The notes under the pieces were generated by a model. The model did no database searches, was not told the DNA's origin, and saw nothing but the letters and a program-made list of their open reading frames with translations. Below, in pieces: positions 16,095-25,575 of a DNA stretch of 31,007 bases. A program made the position numbers and the translations under genes. Location: NCBI GenBank assembly GCA_025937075.1, contig JAICSD010000002.1, positions 1-31,007 of the forward strand, in the 5' to 3' direction. Position 1 is the first letter of the stretch; each line of letters opens with the position of its first letter. This DNA is from Vicinamibacteria bacterium (GTDB lineage: Bacteria; Acidobacteriota; Vicinamibacteria; Vicinamibacterales; 2-12-FULL-66-21).

Positions 16095-17216
16095 TTACGC
16101 TGTCTTCTCGAGCTCGTCTTTCTTCAGGTCGGCCTTTACCTTCTTCGCCAACGTCAGCGCAGCGGGGACGAGCGCGATCGCTCCGATCAGCAGCTCGCTC
16201 GGACGCGGCTCGACGTGTTCGGGCACGCCCGGACGATCGACATCGCAGTTGACGCCTTCCGGCATCGGTTTGACGGGCACCTCGCCCTTCGCGCGCTTCT
16301 CTTCATAGAGCCGCTGGGCGCGCGCTCCGACTACCTTCTTTTCGCCCGGCACCCGTTCGCCGGGATCCTTGCCATAGGGTGAGGCGTGCTCGATTTCGGC
16401 GTTCAGCTCCGCGCCCGTGAGCAGCGCGAGGCCGGAGCAGTAGAACCACAGCATCAGAACCATGACGCCGCCGATCGTGCCGTAGGTCGCGTTGGCGTTC
16501 GGCACGAGCGAGTAGTACAGCTTCAGACCCAACGAGACGACCAGCCACAGGACCGTTGCCACGATGGATCCGGGGGTAATCCACACCCAATCCTGTTCCA
16601 CGTCAGGGGCGAAGTAGAAGACCATGCCGATCGCCGTCACGATCAGCAGGAACACGACAGGCCACTGCAGCACCCACCACGTCCACGTGAACGCGGTGCT
16701 CAGATGCATCGTGTTCGCAAGATGCTCGGCGACCGACGGTCCGGCGAGGACGAGGAACATCGATACCAGGATGAAGATCGCGATCCCGATCGTCAGGAGG
16801 ATCGCCGTGAGCCGCGTCCTCCACCACGGGCGCGACTCGGTCACGTCATAGGCAGTATTGAGCGTCGTGATGATCGACACCATCGCGCCGGAACTGCTCC
16901 AGACCGTCACCAGGAACGCGAACGTCAGGATGCCGCCGCTGTTCTGGTTCGACAACTGCTGCATCTGCGTCCGGACGATGTTGATGACGTCGCGGGGCGC
17001 AACGCGCGAGAGCGTTTCGACGGTGTTGTCGACGAGGTTCTGAAGTGGAAAGAAGCTGGCTACCGAGATGACGAAGAGGAGCGCGGGGAAGAGCGCGAAG
17101 AAGAAATAGTAGGCTTGTTGAGCTGCGAGATCGAAGACGTTGTCGTCGAGCGCTTCCTTGCCCGTCCGCTTCAGCAGCGGCATCCAACCGATCGGCACGT
17201 GCAGATAGCCCAGCAT
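16095..17216 (-). CDS. YihY/BrkB family inner-membrane protein
   Basis: 373 residues. Family landmarks are DNVFDLAAQQAYYFFFALFPALLF near the N-terminus, VTVWSSSGAMVSIITTLNTAYD, and the C-terminal helix pair with GGVMVLMLWFYCSGLALLTGAELNAEIE. Six membrane helices are expected. The family was once described as tRNA-processing RNase BN or serum resistance factor BrkB; its real role is unsettled, with transport the usual guess. After the core a ~90-residue cytoplasmic tail, rich in Lys/Glu/Pro, ends with another hydrophobic stretch (LLIGAIALVPAALTLAKKV). The start is uncertain: ATG 17216 or ATG 17252, neither with a good ribosome site. It converges on the exported repeat protein and diverges from the YjbQ-like gene. 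Confidence 0.85.
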   Translation of the reverse strand: MLGYLHVPIGWMPLLKRTGKEALDDNVFDLAAQQAYYFFFALFPALLFVISVASFFPLQNLVDNTVETLSRVAPRDVINIVRTQMQQLSNQNSGGILTFAFLVTVWSSSGAMVSIITTLNTAYDVTESRPWWRTRLTAILLTIGIAIFILVSMFLVLAGPSVAEHLANTMHLSTAFTWTWWVLQWPVVFLLIVTAIGMVFYFAPDVEQDWVWITPGSIVATVLWLVVSLGLKLYYSLVPNANATYGTIGGVMVLMLWFYCSGLALLTGAELNAEIEHASPYGKDPGERVPGEKKVVGARAQRLYEEKRAKGEVPVKPMPEGVNCDVDRPGVPEHVEPRPSELLIGAIALVPAALTLAKKVKADLKKDELEKTA

Positions 17217-17302
17217 GGTGAAGCTTCGTAGCAAACTACTCGCCACGGGCATGGCCGGGCTGGTTGAAACGCCGGGTTCCCCGCATCGTCCGCGGTAGCA
17301 CT

Positions 17303-17332
17303 TTGCATTACAAAGGCACCCTGCGCTACACT
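17303..17332 (+). promoter_or_regulatory. Possible promoter for the YjbQ-like gene
   Basis: TTGCAT (17303-17308) and TACACT (17327-17332), spaced 18 bp, precede the ATG at 17350. The RNA start would leave a leader of about ten bases. Both boxes match the consensus only in part. Confidence 0.35.
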
Positions 17333-17349
17333 AGTCGGTCGGAACCTAG

Positions 17350-18414
17350 ATGGCAGTTGCCCCGGTCGAGGTCACACTCGAACTGACGCCGCGCGCGCGG
17401 TTCGACATCATCGACGTTCGCGAACGTCTTCGAGTCGCCCACGGCGATCTCCTCGACGGCTACTCGCGCCATCTCTATCATTCCTTCCACACGACTGCCG
17501 GGTACCTGGAGCAGAGCCTCGCCTCGCGCCTGACGCGCGGGCAGGAGACCGTCGCGCCATACGTCGAAGTCTTCCGCGCCATGTTCCCGGAAGGCGCCGG
17601 CTACGAGCACGACAAGCTGCACCGGCGCGCAGACCTGACGAGCGAGGAGCGCGCGGTCGAACCGCGCAACGCCGATTCCCATCTCGCGTTCATGGCGGCG
17701 GGCCTGAGCACGTGTGTGACCTACGTGAACCGGCCGCAGGAGCCGGTCTGCTTCGTCGATCTGGATGGCATTACCGGCGGGCGGCCACGGCGGCGGCTGA
17801 CCAGCATCGTCGGGTTCAATCGTGAACGGCAGGTCAGCCAGCTGCGCCTTCCGGTGCCGGTGTCGGATCACCCGGTCGATTCCGTGAACCTGAAGGATCC
17901 CAGGCTGGGGATCTACGATCAGATTCTCGAGCTGCTGCAGACCCACGGCATCACGAACGGGCGCGTGCGCCTGGAGTTACCGCGCGGCGAGCGTCAGGCC
18001 GGCTTGACGGTGAACGAGTACGAAACGCTGCTCATGCGTCACGATCTCGCCGAAGTCCTCCGCAATCCGCTCCGGTTCGCGGCCGAGAAGGGGCGCCACC
18101 TCCTGACGCATCCTCGTTCGATTCCCGGCAAGGCGCTCGATTATGCGAAGTACGATATGGTCCGGGCACTCAACGAGATGCTGGATCTCACCGGGCTTCG
18201 CGAGTCGCTCCTCGAACGTCTGTTCGCGCGCGCGATTGCCGTGCCGGCCGGCCGCTTCCTTCGCATGAAGCGGAGCGTCAACCTGCGCGTCCGCGAAAGC
18301 GAGGGGCGCGGCGTCATCGCCGACGGGCGGTACCAGAGCCCGATCCTGGTCCAGTGGCATCGCGCCGATCAGCGCGTCCGCACGATAGAAGTCACGCTCA
18401 CGCGGTTCGAGTGA
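17350..18414 (+). CDS. Protein with N-terminal YjbQ/UPF0047-like domain and unknown C-terminal domain
   Basis: 354 residues. Residues ~1-158 resemble the YjbQ (UPF0047) fold. HSFHTTAGYLEQSL (His47-Ala50) corresponds to the family's HTTA motif. A second block, NADSHLAFMAAGLSTCVTYV (His111), is followed by PVCFVDLDG and PRRRLTSIVGF, which matches the end of YjbQ. YjbQ proteins are about 130-140 residues, and some are reported to have weak thiamine-phosphate synthase activity. Here a further ~195 residues follow, mainly helical with many Arg and Leu, which I do not recognise; residues such as KRSVNLRVRE and SPILVQWHR near the end look like beta strands. The next gene, 19 bp downstream, is the thiazole-pathway oxidase thiO, so a thiamine-related role is possible. 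The main uncertainty is whether the domain match reflects common function. Confidence 0.6.
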   Translation: MAVAPVEVTLELTPRARFDIIDVRERLRVAHGDLLDGYSRHLYHSFHTTAGYLEQSLASRLTRGQETVAPYVEVFRAMFPEGAGYEHDKLHRRADLTSEERAVEPRNADSHLAFMAAGLSTCVTYVNRPQEPVCFVDLDGITGGRPRRRLTSIVGFNRERQVSQLRLPVPVSDHPVDSVNLKDPRLGIYDQILELLQTHGITNGRVRLELPRGERQAGLTVNEYETLLMRHDLAEVLRNPLRFAAEKGRHLLTHPRSIPGKALDYAKYDMVRALNEMLDLTGLRESLLERLFARAIAVPAGRFLRMKRSVNLRVRESEGRGVIADGRYQSPILVQWHRADQRVRTIEVTLTRFE

Positions 18415-18433
18415 GCGTGCGTCCGCAGCGCAC

Positions 18434-19525
18434 GTGAACCCTCGTGTTCTCGTCATCGGAGCCGGCATCATCGGATGCGCGGTCGCGCGCGAGCTGTCGT
18501 CGCGCGGCATCGCAGTTACCGTCATCGACGATCGCCCGCCGGGCGGCGGCGCGACGCAGGCGTCCGCTGGCATGCTGGCTCCTTACGTGGAGGGGCACGA
18601 AGGCGGACTGCTGCGCGATCTGGGCGTCCGCAGCCTCGATCTGTACGACGACTGGATCGCAGCAGTGCGCCGCGAGAGCGGGTTGGATATCGAATATCGC
18701 CGCATCGGAACCCTCGAGGTCGCGCTCGATCCCGATCACGCCTTGGAGCTTCAGCGCAGCGCCGGGACGGATCCTGTCGCGAGGGTATGGCTCGATTCGG
18801 GCAGCGCTCGACAGGCGCACCCCGCGCTTGGATCGATTGCAGGTGCTCTCCACACACCGGTGCACGGCTACGTGGCCGCGCCGCAGCTGACGGCCGCACT
18901 CGTGGCCGCCGCCGGGGCGCGTGGCGCGGTGTTCAGGCGGGCACGCGTTCGTCGCGTCCGGCGCGACGGACGCGAGGTCGAAGTGGAAACGTCAGCGGGC
19001 CCTGTTCGCGGCGGGTGCGTGGTGCTTGCGGCGGGCGCGTGGATCAACGACATCGAGGTGGAAGGGACGCGGCTGCCACCCCTCAAACCCTGGCGCGGAC
19101 AGCTCCTGCACCTGGACTGGCATGGACGGCCCATCGAGACGATCGTCTGGGGACCGGAGTGCTACATCGTCCCGCGCGTCGATGGATCGCTGCTGGTCGG
19201 GGCGACCGTCGAGGACGTTGGATTCGACGAGCGCGCGACGGCCGCGGGCATCCGCGATCTGCTCGACGCCGCGTGCGAGCTGCTGCCGGAAGGATGGGGC
19301 GCGACATTCCGGGGCGTGCGGGTCGGCTTGCGGCCCGCAACGCCGGATGAACTGCCGGTGATTGGGCCCGACCGCGCGATCGATGGGCTGATCCACGCGT
19401 CTGGCCACTTCCGAAACGGCGTGCTGCTCGCGCCGATTACCGCAAGTCTGATCGGGGACTGGATAGAGAAGCAGTCGCGCGATCCGGTGTTCGATGTGCT
19501 GCGCCCGGACCGGTTTCCGGGCTGA
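18434..19525 (+). CDS. thiO: Glycine oxidase ThiO-type FAD enzyme
   Basis: 363 residues. An FAD-dependent oxidase of the D-amino-acid oxidase fold. It begins with the dinucleotide motif VLVIGAGIIGCAVARELSSRG (residues 5-25; glycines of GAGIIG). GGGATQASAGMLAPY matches the FAD-contacting motif of ThiO. The C-terminus has GLRPATPDELPVIG and ASGHFRNGVLLAP, the latter being a recognisable ThiO signature with the substrate-carboxylate arginine. ThiO oxidises glycine to iminoglycine for the thiazole ring of thiamine. No thiG, thiS or thiE is in the window. Translation starts at GTG 18434, 19 bp after the YjbQ-like gene, so the two probably form an operon. It ends 15 bp from the converging efflux gene. 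Confidence 0.88.
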   Translation: MNPRVLVIGAGIIGCAVARELSSRGIAVTVIDDRPPGGGATQASAGMLAPYVEGHEGGLLRDLGVRSLDLYDDWIAAVRRESGLDIEYRRIGTLEVALDPDHALELQRSAGTDPVARVWLDSGSARQAHPALGSIAGALHTPVHGYVAAPQLTAALVAAAGARGAVFRRARVRRVRRDGREVEVETSAGPVRGGCVVLAAGAWINDIEVEGTRLPPLKPWRGQLLHLDWHGRPIETIVWGPECYIVPRVDGSLLVGATVEDVGFDERATAAGIRDLLDAACELLPEGWGATFRGVRVGLRPATPDELPVIGPDRAIDGLIHASGHFRNGVLLAPITASLIGDWIEKQSRDPVFDVLRPDRFPG

Positions 19526-19540
19526 CGCATATAGGGCGCC

Positions 19541-22500
19541 CTACATCTGGCCTCCGGGTCCCGCAACGCCGGGCACCGTCGCCGTGCCTCCCGTCGTACC
19601 GGTTGTGGCTGTGCCCGTCGCCGACGGAATCGCAACGGAAGTCGTCGCGCCGGCGTTCCCTCCCGTCTGCGTCGTCGACTGCGTCGCCTGCGAGGTTCCA
19701 CCGATCTTTTGCGCCGTCTCGAAATCGATCAACGCAAGCTGGTAGTCGAGCTGCGCACGAAGTTCCCCGTTCCTCGCCTCCGCCAGATCGCGCTGCGCCT
19801 GGATGACGTTGAAGTTCGTGGACATGCCGACGTCGTACCGCTTCTGTTCGGCGTCGAGGCGCTGCTCCGACAATTCGCGCGCGACTCTCGTCGTTTCAAT
19901 CCGCTGGCGGTTCTGATCGAGCTGCAGCGCGGCCTGCCGGATTTCGCGGACGGCTTTGTACTCGGAGCTGCGAAGCCGCGCGGTCTCCTGTTCGCGTTCG
20001 AGACGCGCCCGTGCCAACGTCGATTCCTCGGCGCTCTTCCCGAGCGGATAGCTGACGGTGAACCCGACGGCCCACGTCGGGTAATCGGCGGCAAAGAGCT
20101 GCCGGAGCACGTCGCCGTATGCGGTGAACTGCTGTCCGATGATGGAGCCGGGGAACCCTCCGGTGCGCAGCAGTTCGGTCCCGCCCAGGCCATTCGTGAT
20201 GTACGACGCCTGCACGCGCACGTCCGGCAGGATCTCGTTGCGTGCCAGGGAAACCGCCGTGTCGGTGTTTTCAATCTGCTTGCGCGCGCGCATGAGGTCC
20301 GTGCGCTGCTGCAGCGCGGCCCGAACGGCGGTATCGACGTCCGGCGACGGCCCGATCGGTGGAACCAGATCGGCCGGGTCGAGCCGCACCGTCCAGTAGT
20401 CGGGACGGTTCGGATCGAGGATCAGGACTCGAAGCAGATCTTCCGCCTGGCGTACGAGCGTCTGCGCGACGATCAGATTTTCCCGACGCTGCGCGACCTC
20501 GGCCTGCGCCGCGACGAGATCCAGCGGGGGCGACTGGCCGACGTCCACGCGCGCGCGGTTGTTCCGCTCGAGCTCCTGGGAAAGCTCCAGCGATCGCTGC
20601 TGCACGTCGACGGCCGCTCGAGCCAGAACGAGACCCCAGTATGCCCGCTCCGCGTCCGCTGTTATCGAGACGCCCAGCTCCTGCAGCCCTATGTTCGCGA
20701 TCTCCTCGTCACGCCGGGCGGTCGTCACCTGCGCGCGCAGCGGATCGATCTTGAAGCCGCGAAGCAGCGGCTGCGACAGGACCCCTTGCAGCTGCGCGGT
20801 GACGGCGGGATTGAAGTTCGAGAGCGACGTGCTGGCGTTCGTCCGCGCAGATATCCAGTTCAACTCGTACGAGCCGCCTCCCCAGGGAAGCTGCTGCGCC
20901 AACCCCGCTGAGCCTGTCCACAAGTCGGTACGGATGCCCTGCGTACCGAGGAAGATGCTGCTCGGGGGGGACTGCTGCACGTTCCGCTGAACACCACTCT
21001 GCACGGTGGGCAGGAACGCTGAGCGCGCCTGTGCCACGCGTTCGGCACTGATGCGCGGATCGAAGTTGCCGGCGCGCAGATCCGGATTGTTCTCGGTGGC
21101 CATCCGGACGACTTCCGGGACGCTGAGACGCAGCACTTCGCCGACGGGGGCCTGGACCGGCTGCACGGCCGGGGGCGCCGGCGTCTGCGCCGCGGCGCGG
21201 CCCGGCATCACGGCGAGCAGCAGCGCCGCGCTCGTTGCCGCAGCGGCGGCCGCGCGTCGCGGCCGCACCCATGACGTGATCCGCACCTTCGAGAGATCGT
21301 CGAGCAGTGAATAGGCCACCGGCGTGACGATCAGCGACAGCAGCAGCACCAGCGACTGCCCGCCGATGATCACCGAGCCGATAGCGCGATTGGTGCCGGC
21401 CCCGATCCCGCTCGACGCGACGAGCGGAATCATGCCGGCGACGAACGCAAACGTGGTCATCAGAATCGGCCGCAGCCGGTCGCGGCTCGCCTGGAGAATT
21501 GCAGTATCGCGGTCCATGCCTCGCTCCCTGAGCTGATTCGCGTGGTCAATCTGGAGAATCGAGTTCTTCTTGACGACGCCGAACAGCACGAGCAGGCCGA
21601 GCGCCGAGAAGATGTTCAACGACTGCCGCGCCACGATGATCGAGAGCAGCGCGAACGGCAGCGTGAGTGGCAGCGACAGCAGAATCGTGATGGGGTGCAG
21701 CCACGACTCGAACTGCGCAGCGAGGATCAGATACATGAACACGAGCGACAGGACGAACGCGATCATGAAGTTCTGCGCGGCGCGCCCCAGCTCGCGGGAT
21801 CGGCCGGCGAAACGCGTGCTGTAGCCGGGTCCCATGTTGAGCGACTCGGCGACGCGCGTCATCGCGTCCATCGCAGGGGTCTGTGATACGCCCGGCAGCA
21901 GTCCGGCGAACACGGTCACCTGCCGCTGACGGTTCAGGCGATCGATTGCCGCCGGAGAGGTACCCGGTGTCAGGTCTGCGACGTTCTCGAGCGGCACGCT
22001 GCCAAGGCGATTCGACGGAACGGTCAGCTGTCCGATGGCAGCGGCGGACGACCGGTCGCTCGCCAACGCGCGGACGTGGACTTCGTACTGCTCGCCTCCC
22101 TCATTGTACGTGGTGACCTGATCGCCTCCCACCAGAAGGCGCAGGGCCTCAGCCGCGTCCGCGATCTGAACGCCGAGGTCAGCGGCCTTCAGCCGGTCCA
22201 GGTGAACGGACACTTCGGGTTTTCCGGTGTTCAGCGATGTGTCCACGTCGACAACGCCAGGCTGCTTCCGCACCTGATCGACGATGGTGTTCGCGAACTG
22301 CTCGAGCTTATCGAGATCCGGTCCGTTGATGGTGAACTGGATATCCGCATTCTGGTTGCCGCCGCCGCCGATCGTGGCGACGGGTCGCACGCCCGTCCGC
22401 AGATTTGCTGACGCGAACTGCGGAAGCACGTGGTCGCGCACGTCGTTCATCACGGCGAACTGATCGCGGCTGCGCTTCTTCAGCGCCTTCAGCCGGACGT

Positions 22501-24358
22501 ACACCGTCCCGACGTTCTGCGTCTGCGAAGGATCGTCCGCCGTCGTCACGAGCGTGTATTCCACCTCGGGCAGCTCGCGGACGCGCGTCGCGATACGGTT
22601 CGCGACGAGCTCCGTTGCGTCGAGGCTGGTGCCTTCCGGAGCGCGGAGGCCGATCTCGAACTCGGATTGATCGTCGTTCGGAAGGAAGTTCTTGTTCGCC
22701 AGCATGAACAACGGCACGCTGCTGAGGAGCACGAGCCCCGCCAGTCCCGCGACCGCCGCGCGATGGCCGAGCGCCCACGCGAGCAGCCGCGAATAGCCCT
22801 GATCGATAGGACGGAAGAACCGGCTGTCCTTCGAGCCTTCGCCCGCTGTTTCACGACCGTCGGCGTCCTGCCGCCGCGGCCGCATCTTGATCCATCGTGC
22901 CGCGAGCATTGGCGTCAGGACGAAGCTGACGAGCAGCGACACCATGATCGCGAACGACATCGTCAGGCCGAAGCTCTTCATGAACCGGCCGACGATGCCG
23001 CCCATGAAGCCGACGGGAACGAAGATCGCGACGAGCGACAACGTTGTCGCCAGCACGGCGAGACCAATCTCGCGTGTGGCTTCGATCGCGGCCTGGAACG
23101 GCGGACGGCCCTTCTCCTCGACGAAACGGTAGATGTTCTCGAGCACCACGATCGCGTCGTCGATCACGATGCCCACCGCGAGCGTGAGCGCGAGCATGGT
23201 CATCGAGTTGAGCGTGAAGTCTTCGTACCAGATCAGCCCGAACGTCGCGATGATGGACGTCGGGATCGCGATCGCCGCAATCACCGTCGACCGCCAGTTC
23301 CAGAGGAAGACGAGGACGACCAGGGCCGCGAGGATCGAGCCGAGCACCAGATGCTCCTCGACGGTGTCGATGGAGGCCTTGATGAATTCCGAGAGGTCGC
23401 GGACAACGCGGACGTCGTATCCAGGCGGGGTGACCGCTGTGAGATCGGCGAGCCGCTCCTTGACGGCATTCACAACCTGCACCGTATTGGTGCCGGACTG
23501 CCGCCGAATCGACAGCAGGACAGTAGGAATGCCGTCCAGGTTCGCCTTCGTTTCCGGATCGGCCATGCCGTCTTCGATGACGGCGACGTCGCGCAGCAGA
23601 ACGGGATGGCCGTTCCGCTCGCTGACGACGATGTCGCCGAATTCATGGACGGACTGCACCCGCCCCCGCGTGCGCAGCGTCAGCGCGCGCGCGCCGGCCT
23701 CGATTCGGCCTCCGGGCACCTCGGCGTTCTGCGACTGGAGCGCGTGCGAGACGTCGTTCACCGTCAGGTTGTAGGCCTGGAGACGATCGGGATCCAGCGT
23801 CACGTTGACCTGACGCTGGCGTCCGCCCATGACGAGCACCTGGCCGACGCCGTCGACGCTCTCGAGCTGGCGTCGAAGCGTCTTGTCCGCGTACTCGGTG
23901 ATGTCGCGAATCGGCTTCGGCGCCGATACCGCGAGCGTCAGCACCGGGGCTGCGTCGGGATCGAACTTCTCGACCGTCGGCTGCTCGATGTTCTTCGGCA
24001 GCAGGGGCAGCACGCGGTTCACGCGGTCGCGCACTTCCTGCGCCGCGATGTCGACGTCCTTCTCGAGCAGGAACGACACGATCACCGTCGAGAGGCCTTC
24101 GGAAGACGTCGACCGCAGCTCGTCGATGCCGCTGATCGTGTTGACGGCCTCTTCGATCTTGTCCGAAATTTCCGTCTCGACTTCCTCGGGCGCCGCGCCG
24201 GGCAGGCGCGTCATCACGACGATCGTCGGGAAGTCGACCTTCGGAAACCGATCGAGGCCCAGACGGGTGAATGCAAAGGCGCCGATGACCGTGAGCGCCA
24301 GGATGATGACGCTCGCGAAAACGGGACGCCGAACGGAGATTGCCGCTAGCCACTGCAT
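19541..24358 (-). CDS. Fused RND efflux permease and TolC-type outer-membrane factor
   Basis: 1605 residues in one uninterrupted frame. Residues 1-~1022 are a complete HAE-type RND permease (AcrB/MdtB-like): the N-terminal helix, porter-domain segments, the TM4 proton-relay pair Asp400-Asp401 in [15 protein letters not shown], Lys930/Lys931 in the TM10 equivalent, and a normal twelfth helix ending at [11 protein letters not shown]. Residues ~1058-1605 are a complete outer-membrane efflux protein: two OEP repeats beginning [24 protein letters not shown], with long coiled-coil helices (for example around [19 protein letters not shown]) and a Gly/Thr-rich tail. Between them lies a signal-peptide-like stretch (separate entry). 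Normally these are two proteins in two membranes joined by the adaptor, whose gene is 9 bp upstream. Substrate unknown. Two in-frame GTG codons at the junction (codons 1025 and 1031) could also start a separate outer-membrane protein. Confidence 0.92.
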   Translation of the reverse strand: MQWLAAISVRRPVFASVIILALTVIGAFAFTRLGLDRFPKVDFPTIVVMTRLPGAAPEEVETEISDKIEEAVNTISGIDELRSTSSEGLSTVIVSFLLEKDVDIAAQEVRDRVNRVLPLLPKNIEQPTVEKFDPDAAPVLTLAVSAPKPIRDITEYADKTLRRQLESVDGVGQVLVMGGRQRQVNVTLDPDRLQAYNLTVNDVSHALQSQNAEVPGGRIEAGARALTLRTRGRVQSVHEFGDIVVSERNGHPVLLRDVAVIEDGMADPETKANLDGIPTVLLSIRRQSGTNTVQVVNAVKERLADLTAVTPPGYDVRVVRDLSEFIKASIDTVEEHLVLGSILAALVVLVFLWNWRSTVIAAIAIPTSIIATFGLIWYEDFTLNSMTMLALTLAVGIVIDDAIVVLENIYRFVEEKGRPPFQAAIEATREIGLAVLATTLSLVAIFVPVGFMGGIVGRFMKSFGLTMSFAIMVSLLVSFVLTPMLAARWIKMRPRRQDADGRETAGEGSKDSRFFRPIDQGYSRLLAWALGHRAAVAGLAGLVLLSSVPLFMLANKNFLPNDDQSEFEIGLRAPEGTSLDATELVANRIATRVRELPEVEYTLVTTADDPSQTQNVGTVYVRLKALKKRSRDQFAVMNDVRDHVLPQFASANLRTGVRPVATIGGGGNQNADIQFTINGPDLDKLEQFANTIVDQVRKQPGVVDVDTSLNTGKPEVSVHLDRLKAADLGVQIADAAEALRLLVGGDQVTTYNEGGEQYEVHVRALASDRSSAAAIGQLTVPSNRLGSVPLENVADLTPGTSPAAIDRLNRQRQVTVFAGLLPGVSQTPAMDAMTRVAESLNMGPGYSTRFAGRSRELGRAAQNFMIAFVLSLVFMYLILAAQFESWLHPITILLSLPLTLPFALLSIIVARQSLNIFSALGLLVLFGVVKKNSILQIDHANQLRERGMDRDTAILQASRDRLRPILMTTFAFVAGMIPLVASSGIGAGTNRAIGSVIIGGQSLVLLLSLIVTPVAYSLLDDLSKVRITSWVRPRRAAAAAATSAALLLAVMPGRAAAQTPAPPAVQPVQAPVGEVLRLSVPEVVRMATENNPDLRAGNFDPRISAERVAQARSAFLPTVQSGVQRNVQQSPPSSIFLGTQGIRTDLWTGSAGLAQQLPWGGGSYELNWISARTNASTSLSNFNPAVTAQLQGVLSQPLLRGFKIDPLRAQVTTARRDEEIANIGLQELGVSITADAERAYWGLVLARAAVDVQQRSLELSQELERNNRARVDVGQSPPLDLVAAQAEVAQRRENLIVAQTLVRQAEDLLRVLILDPNRPDYWTVRLDPADLVPPIGPSPDVDTAVRAALQQRTDLMRARKQIENTDTAVSLARNEILPDVRVQASYITNGLGGTELLRTGGFPGSIIGQQFTAYGDVLRQLFAADYPTWAVGFTVSYPLGKSAEESTLARARLEREQETARLRSSEYKAVREIRQAALQLDQNRQRIETTRVARELSEQRLDAEQKRYDVGMSTNFNVIQAQRDLAEARNGELRAQLDYQLALIDFETAQKIGGTSQATQSTTQTGGNAGATTSVAIPSATGTATTGTTGGTATVPGVAGPGGQM
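21185..21286 (-). other. Signal-peptide-like segment at the permease/OMF junction
   Basis: Residues 1025-1058 of the fusion protein have the three parts of a Sec signal: a basic region (VRPRR, 1031-1035), a hydrophobic core (from Ala1036 to Val1050, Ala/Leu rich), and a signal-peptidase-I type site (RAAA|Q, after Ala1057), followed by a Pro-rich mature start. It comes right after the last permease helix, whose C-terminal side faces the cytoplasm. It could therefore re-start export and allow the outer-membrane part to be cut free. In-frame GTG codons lie at 21284-21286 and 21266-21268. Confidence 0.65.
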
Positions 24359-24367
24359 GAGAGCTTC

Positions 24368-25570
24368 TCAGGCTGAGAGCTGAACGCGCGTGCCGTCGGT
24401 CAGCTTGCCGCGCGGGTTGATGACAACGCGCTCGCCGGCCTTGATGCCCGTCGCGAGCTCGATTCGATTGCCGACACGCTCGCCGAGCGTCACGATGCGC
24501 TCTTCGATCTTGTCGCCGGCGACGATGTAGACGCGGCTCGTGCCCGCGACGGTCTCGACGGCGGACGCATCGACGAGGAGGGCCGGCTGCGGATCGGGGC
24601 GCTGCAGGAGCGCTGTCGCGAACAGCCCCGGCTTGAGGCGGCCGTCCGCATTTGGCGCGATCGCCTCCACGGTCAGCGCCCGCTGGTTCGTCTGCAGCGC
24701 GGGCGATACGAATCGGACTTTCGCGTTGAAGACGGTGTCGGGGTACGCGTCGACGGTGAGCCGGACGGCCTGCCCGACTCTCACCTGCGCGAGGTACTGC
24801 TCCGGCACGGTGAGCTCGACGCGAAGCGGATCGATGTTCACGACGCTTGCGACCGGCGTTCCGCGCGTCACGTAGTCGCCCGTGCTCACGAGGCGTTCGG
24901 CGACGAGACCCGCGAAAGGCGCCCTGACCGTCGTGTCGGCGGCAGTCTTGCGCGCGAGATCGACGCGTGCGCGCGCGGCGATCAGCGATCGGTACGACTG
25001 CTGGGCGGTGTTCTGCGCGGTGACGTACTGCTGGCGCGCCGCCTGGACGGCGGTGCGCTTCTGGTCGTACTCGGCCTGCGACACGACCTTTTGATCGAGC
25101 AGCGCCTTGACGCGGTTGAAGTCGGAGTCGGCCCACTCGAGCGATGCCTTCGCGTTGAGGACCTCGGGCACGCGCGCGGGATCGAAAATGTCTCCCGCGT
25201 TCAGGCCGAGGCGAGCTTCGATCTGCGCGGCGTTCGCCTCGGCTTCGCGCAGTTGAGCGTCCGCTTCCGTGCCGGAGATCCTGATCAACACCGTTCCGGC
25301 CGACACGCGCGAGCCGCGCTCGACAGGTGTCGCGATCACGCGCCCGCTCGTCTCGGCTGCGACCTTGGCCTGCTCGTCAGCAGTCAGCGAGCCGGTGACG
25401 CGGAGGAAGCGCTTGATCGGCTGGCTTTGCACCGTCACCACACGAACGTCGACCGCTGGGGGAGCCGGCGCCGCGGCGGCGGTGGTTTCAGACCCGCACC
25501 CGGCAAGACCTATCGCCGCCAGCGAGAGAATGCCCGCGGCCGCGAGAGATGAAACGTAACGGCGGTTCAT
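24368..25570 (-). CDS. RND periplasmic adaptor lipoprotein (AcrA/MFP family)
   Basis: 400 residues. The signal peptide ends in a lipobox LAGC (Cys25), so the protein is lipid-anchored to the inner membrane. The lipoyl/biotin-like half-motifs are around LTADEQAKVAAETSGRVIA and TTVRAPFAGLVAERLVSTGDYV. Between them is an alpha-helical hairpin with a run of Gln/Ala-rich heptads. The barrel domain contains LRVELTVPEQYLAQV, and the C-terminal membrane-proximal domain ends the chain. The adaptor bridges permease and outer-membrane channel, here both parts of the next gene product. The start ATG 25570 has AAGGA (25580-25584) nine bases upstream inside the end of tetR. ATG 25576, which overlaps the tetR stop as TGATG, is less well placed. 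Confidence 0.93.
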   Translation of the reverse strand: MNRRYVSSLAAAGILSLAAIGLAGCGSETTAAAAPAPPAVDVRVVTVQSQPIKRFLRVTGSLTADEQAKVAAETSGRVIATPVERGSRVSAGTVLIRISGTEADAQLREAEANAAQIEARLGLNAGDIFDPARVPEVLNAKASLEWADSDFNRVKALLDQKVVSQAEYDQKRTAVQAARQQYVTAQNTAQQSYRSLIAARARVDLARKTAADTTVRAPFAGLVAERLVSTGDYVTRGTPVASVVNIDPLRVELTVPEQYLAQVRVGQAVRLTVDAYPDTVFNAKVRFVSPALQTNQRALTVEAIAPNADGRLKPGLFATALLQRPDPQPALLVDASAVETVAGTSRVYIVAGDKIEERIVTLGERVGNRIELATGIKAGERVVINPRGKLTDGTRVQLSA

Positions 25571-25575
25571 GAACA

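Noticed and set aside
21150..21320. The RND/OMF fusion as an assembly error
   Set aside because: The frame is continuous, codon use looks normal on both sides, and the junction encodes a well-formed signal-like segment. Raw reads would still be needed to exclude a lost stop codon.
22430..24349. A 639-codon open frame on the plus strand opposite the RND permease
   Set aside because: It mirrors the permease gene; the product is rich in Arg, His and Asp without domains, as expected from the antisense of GC-rich coding DNA.
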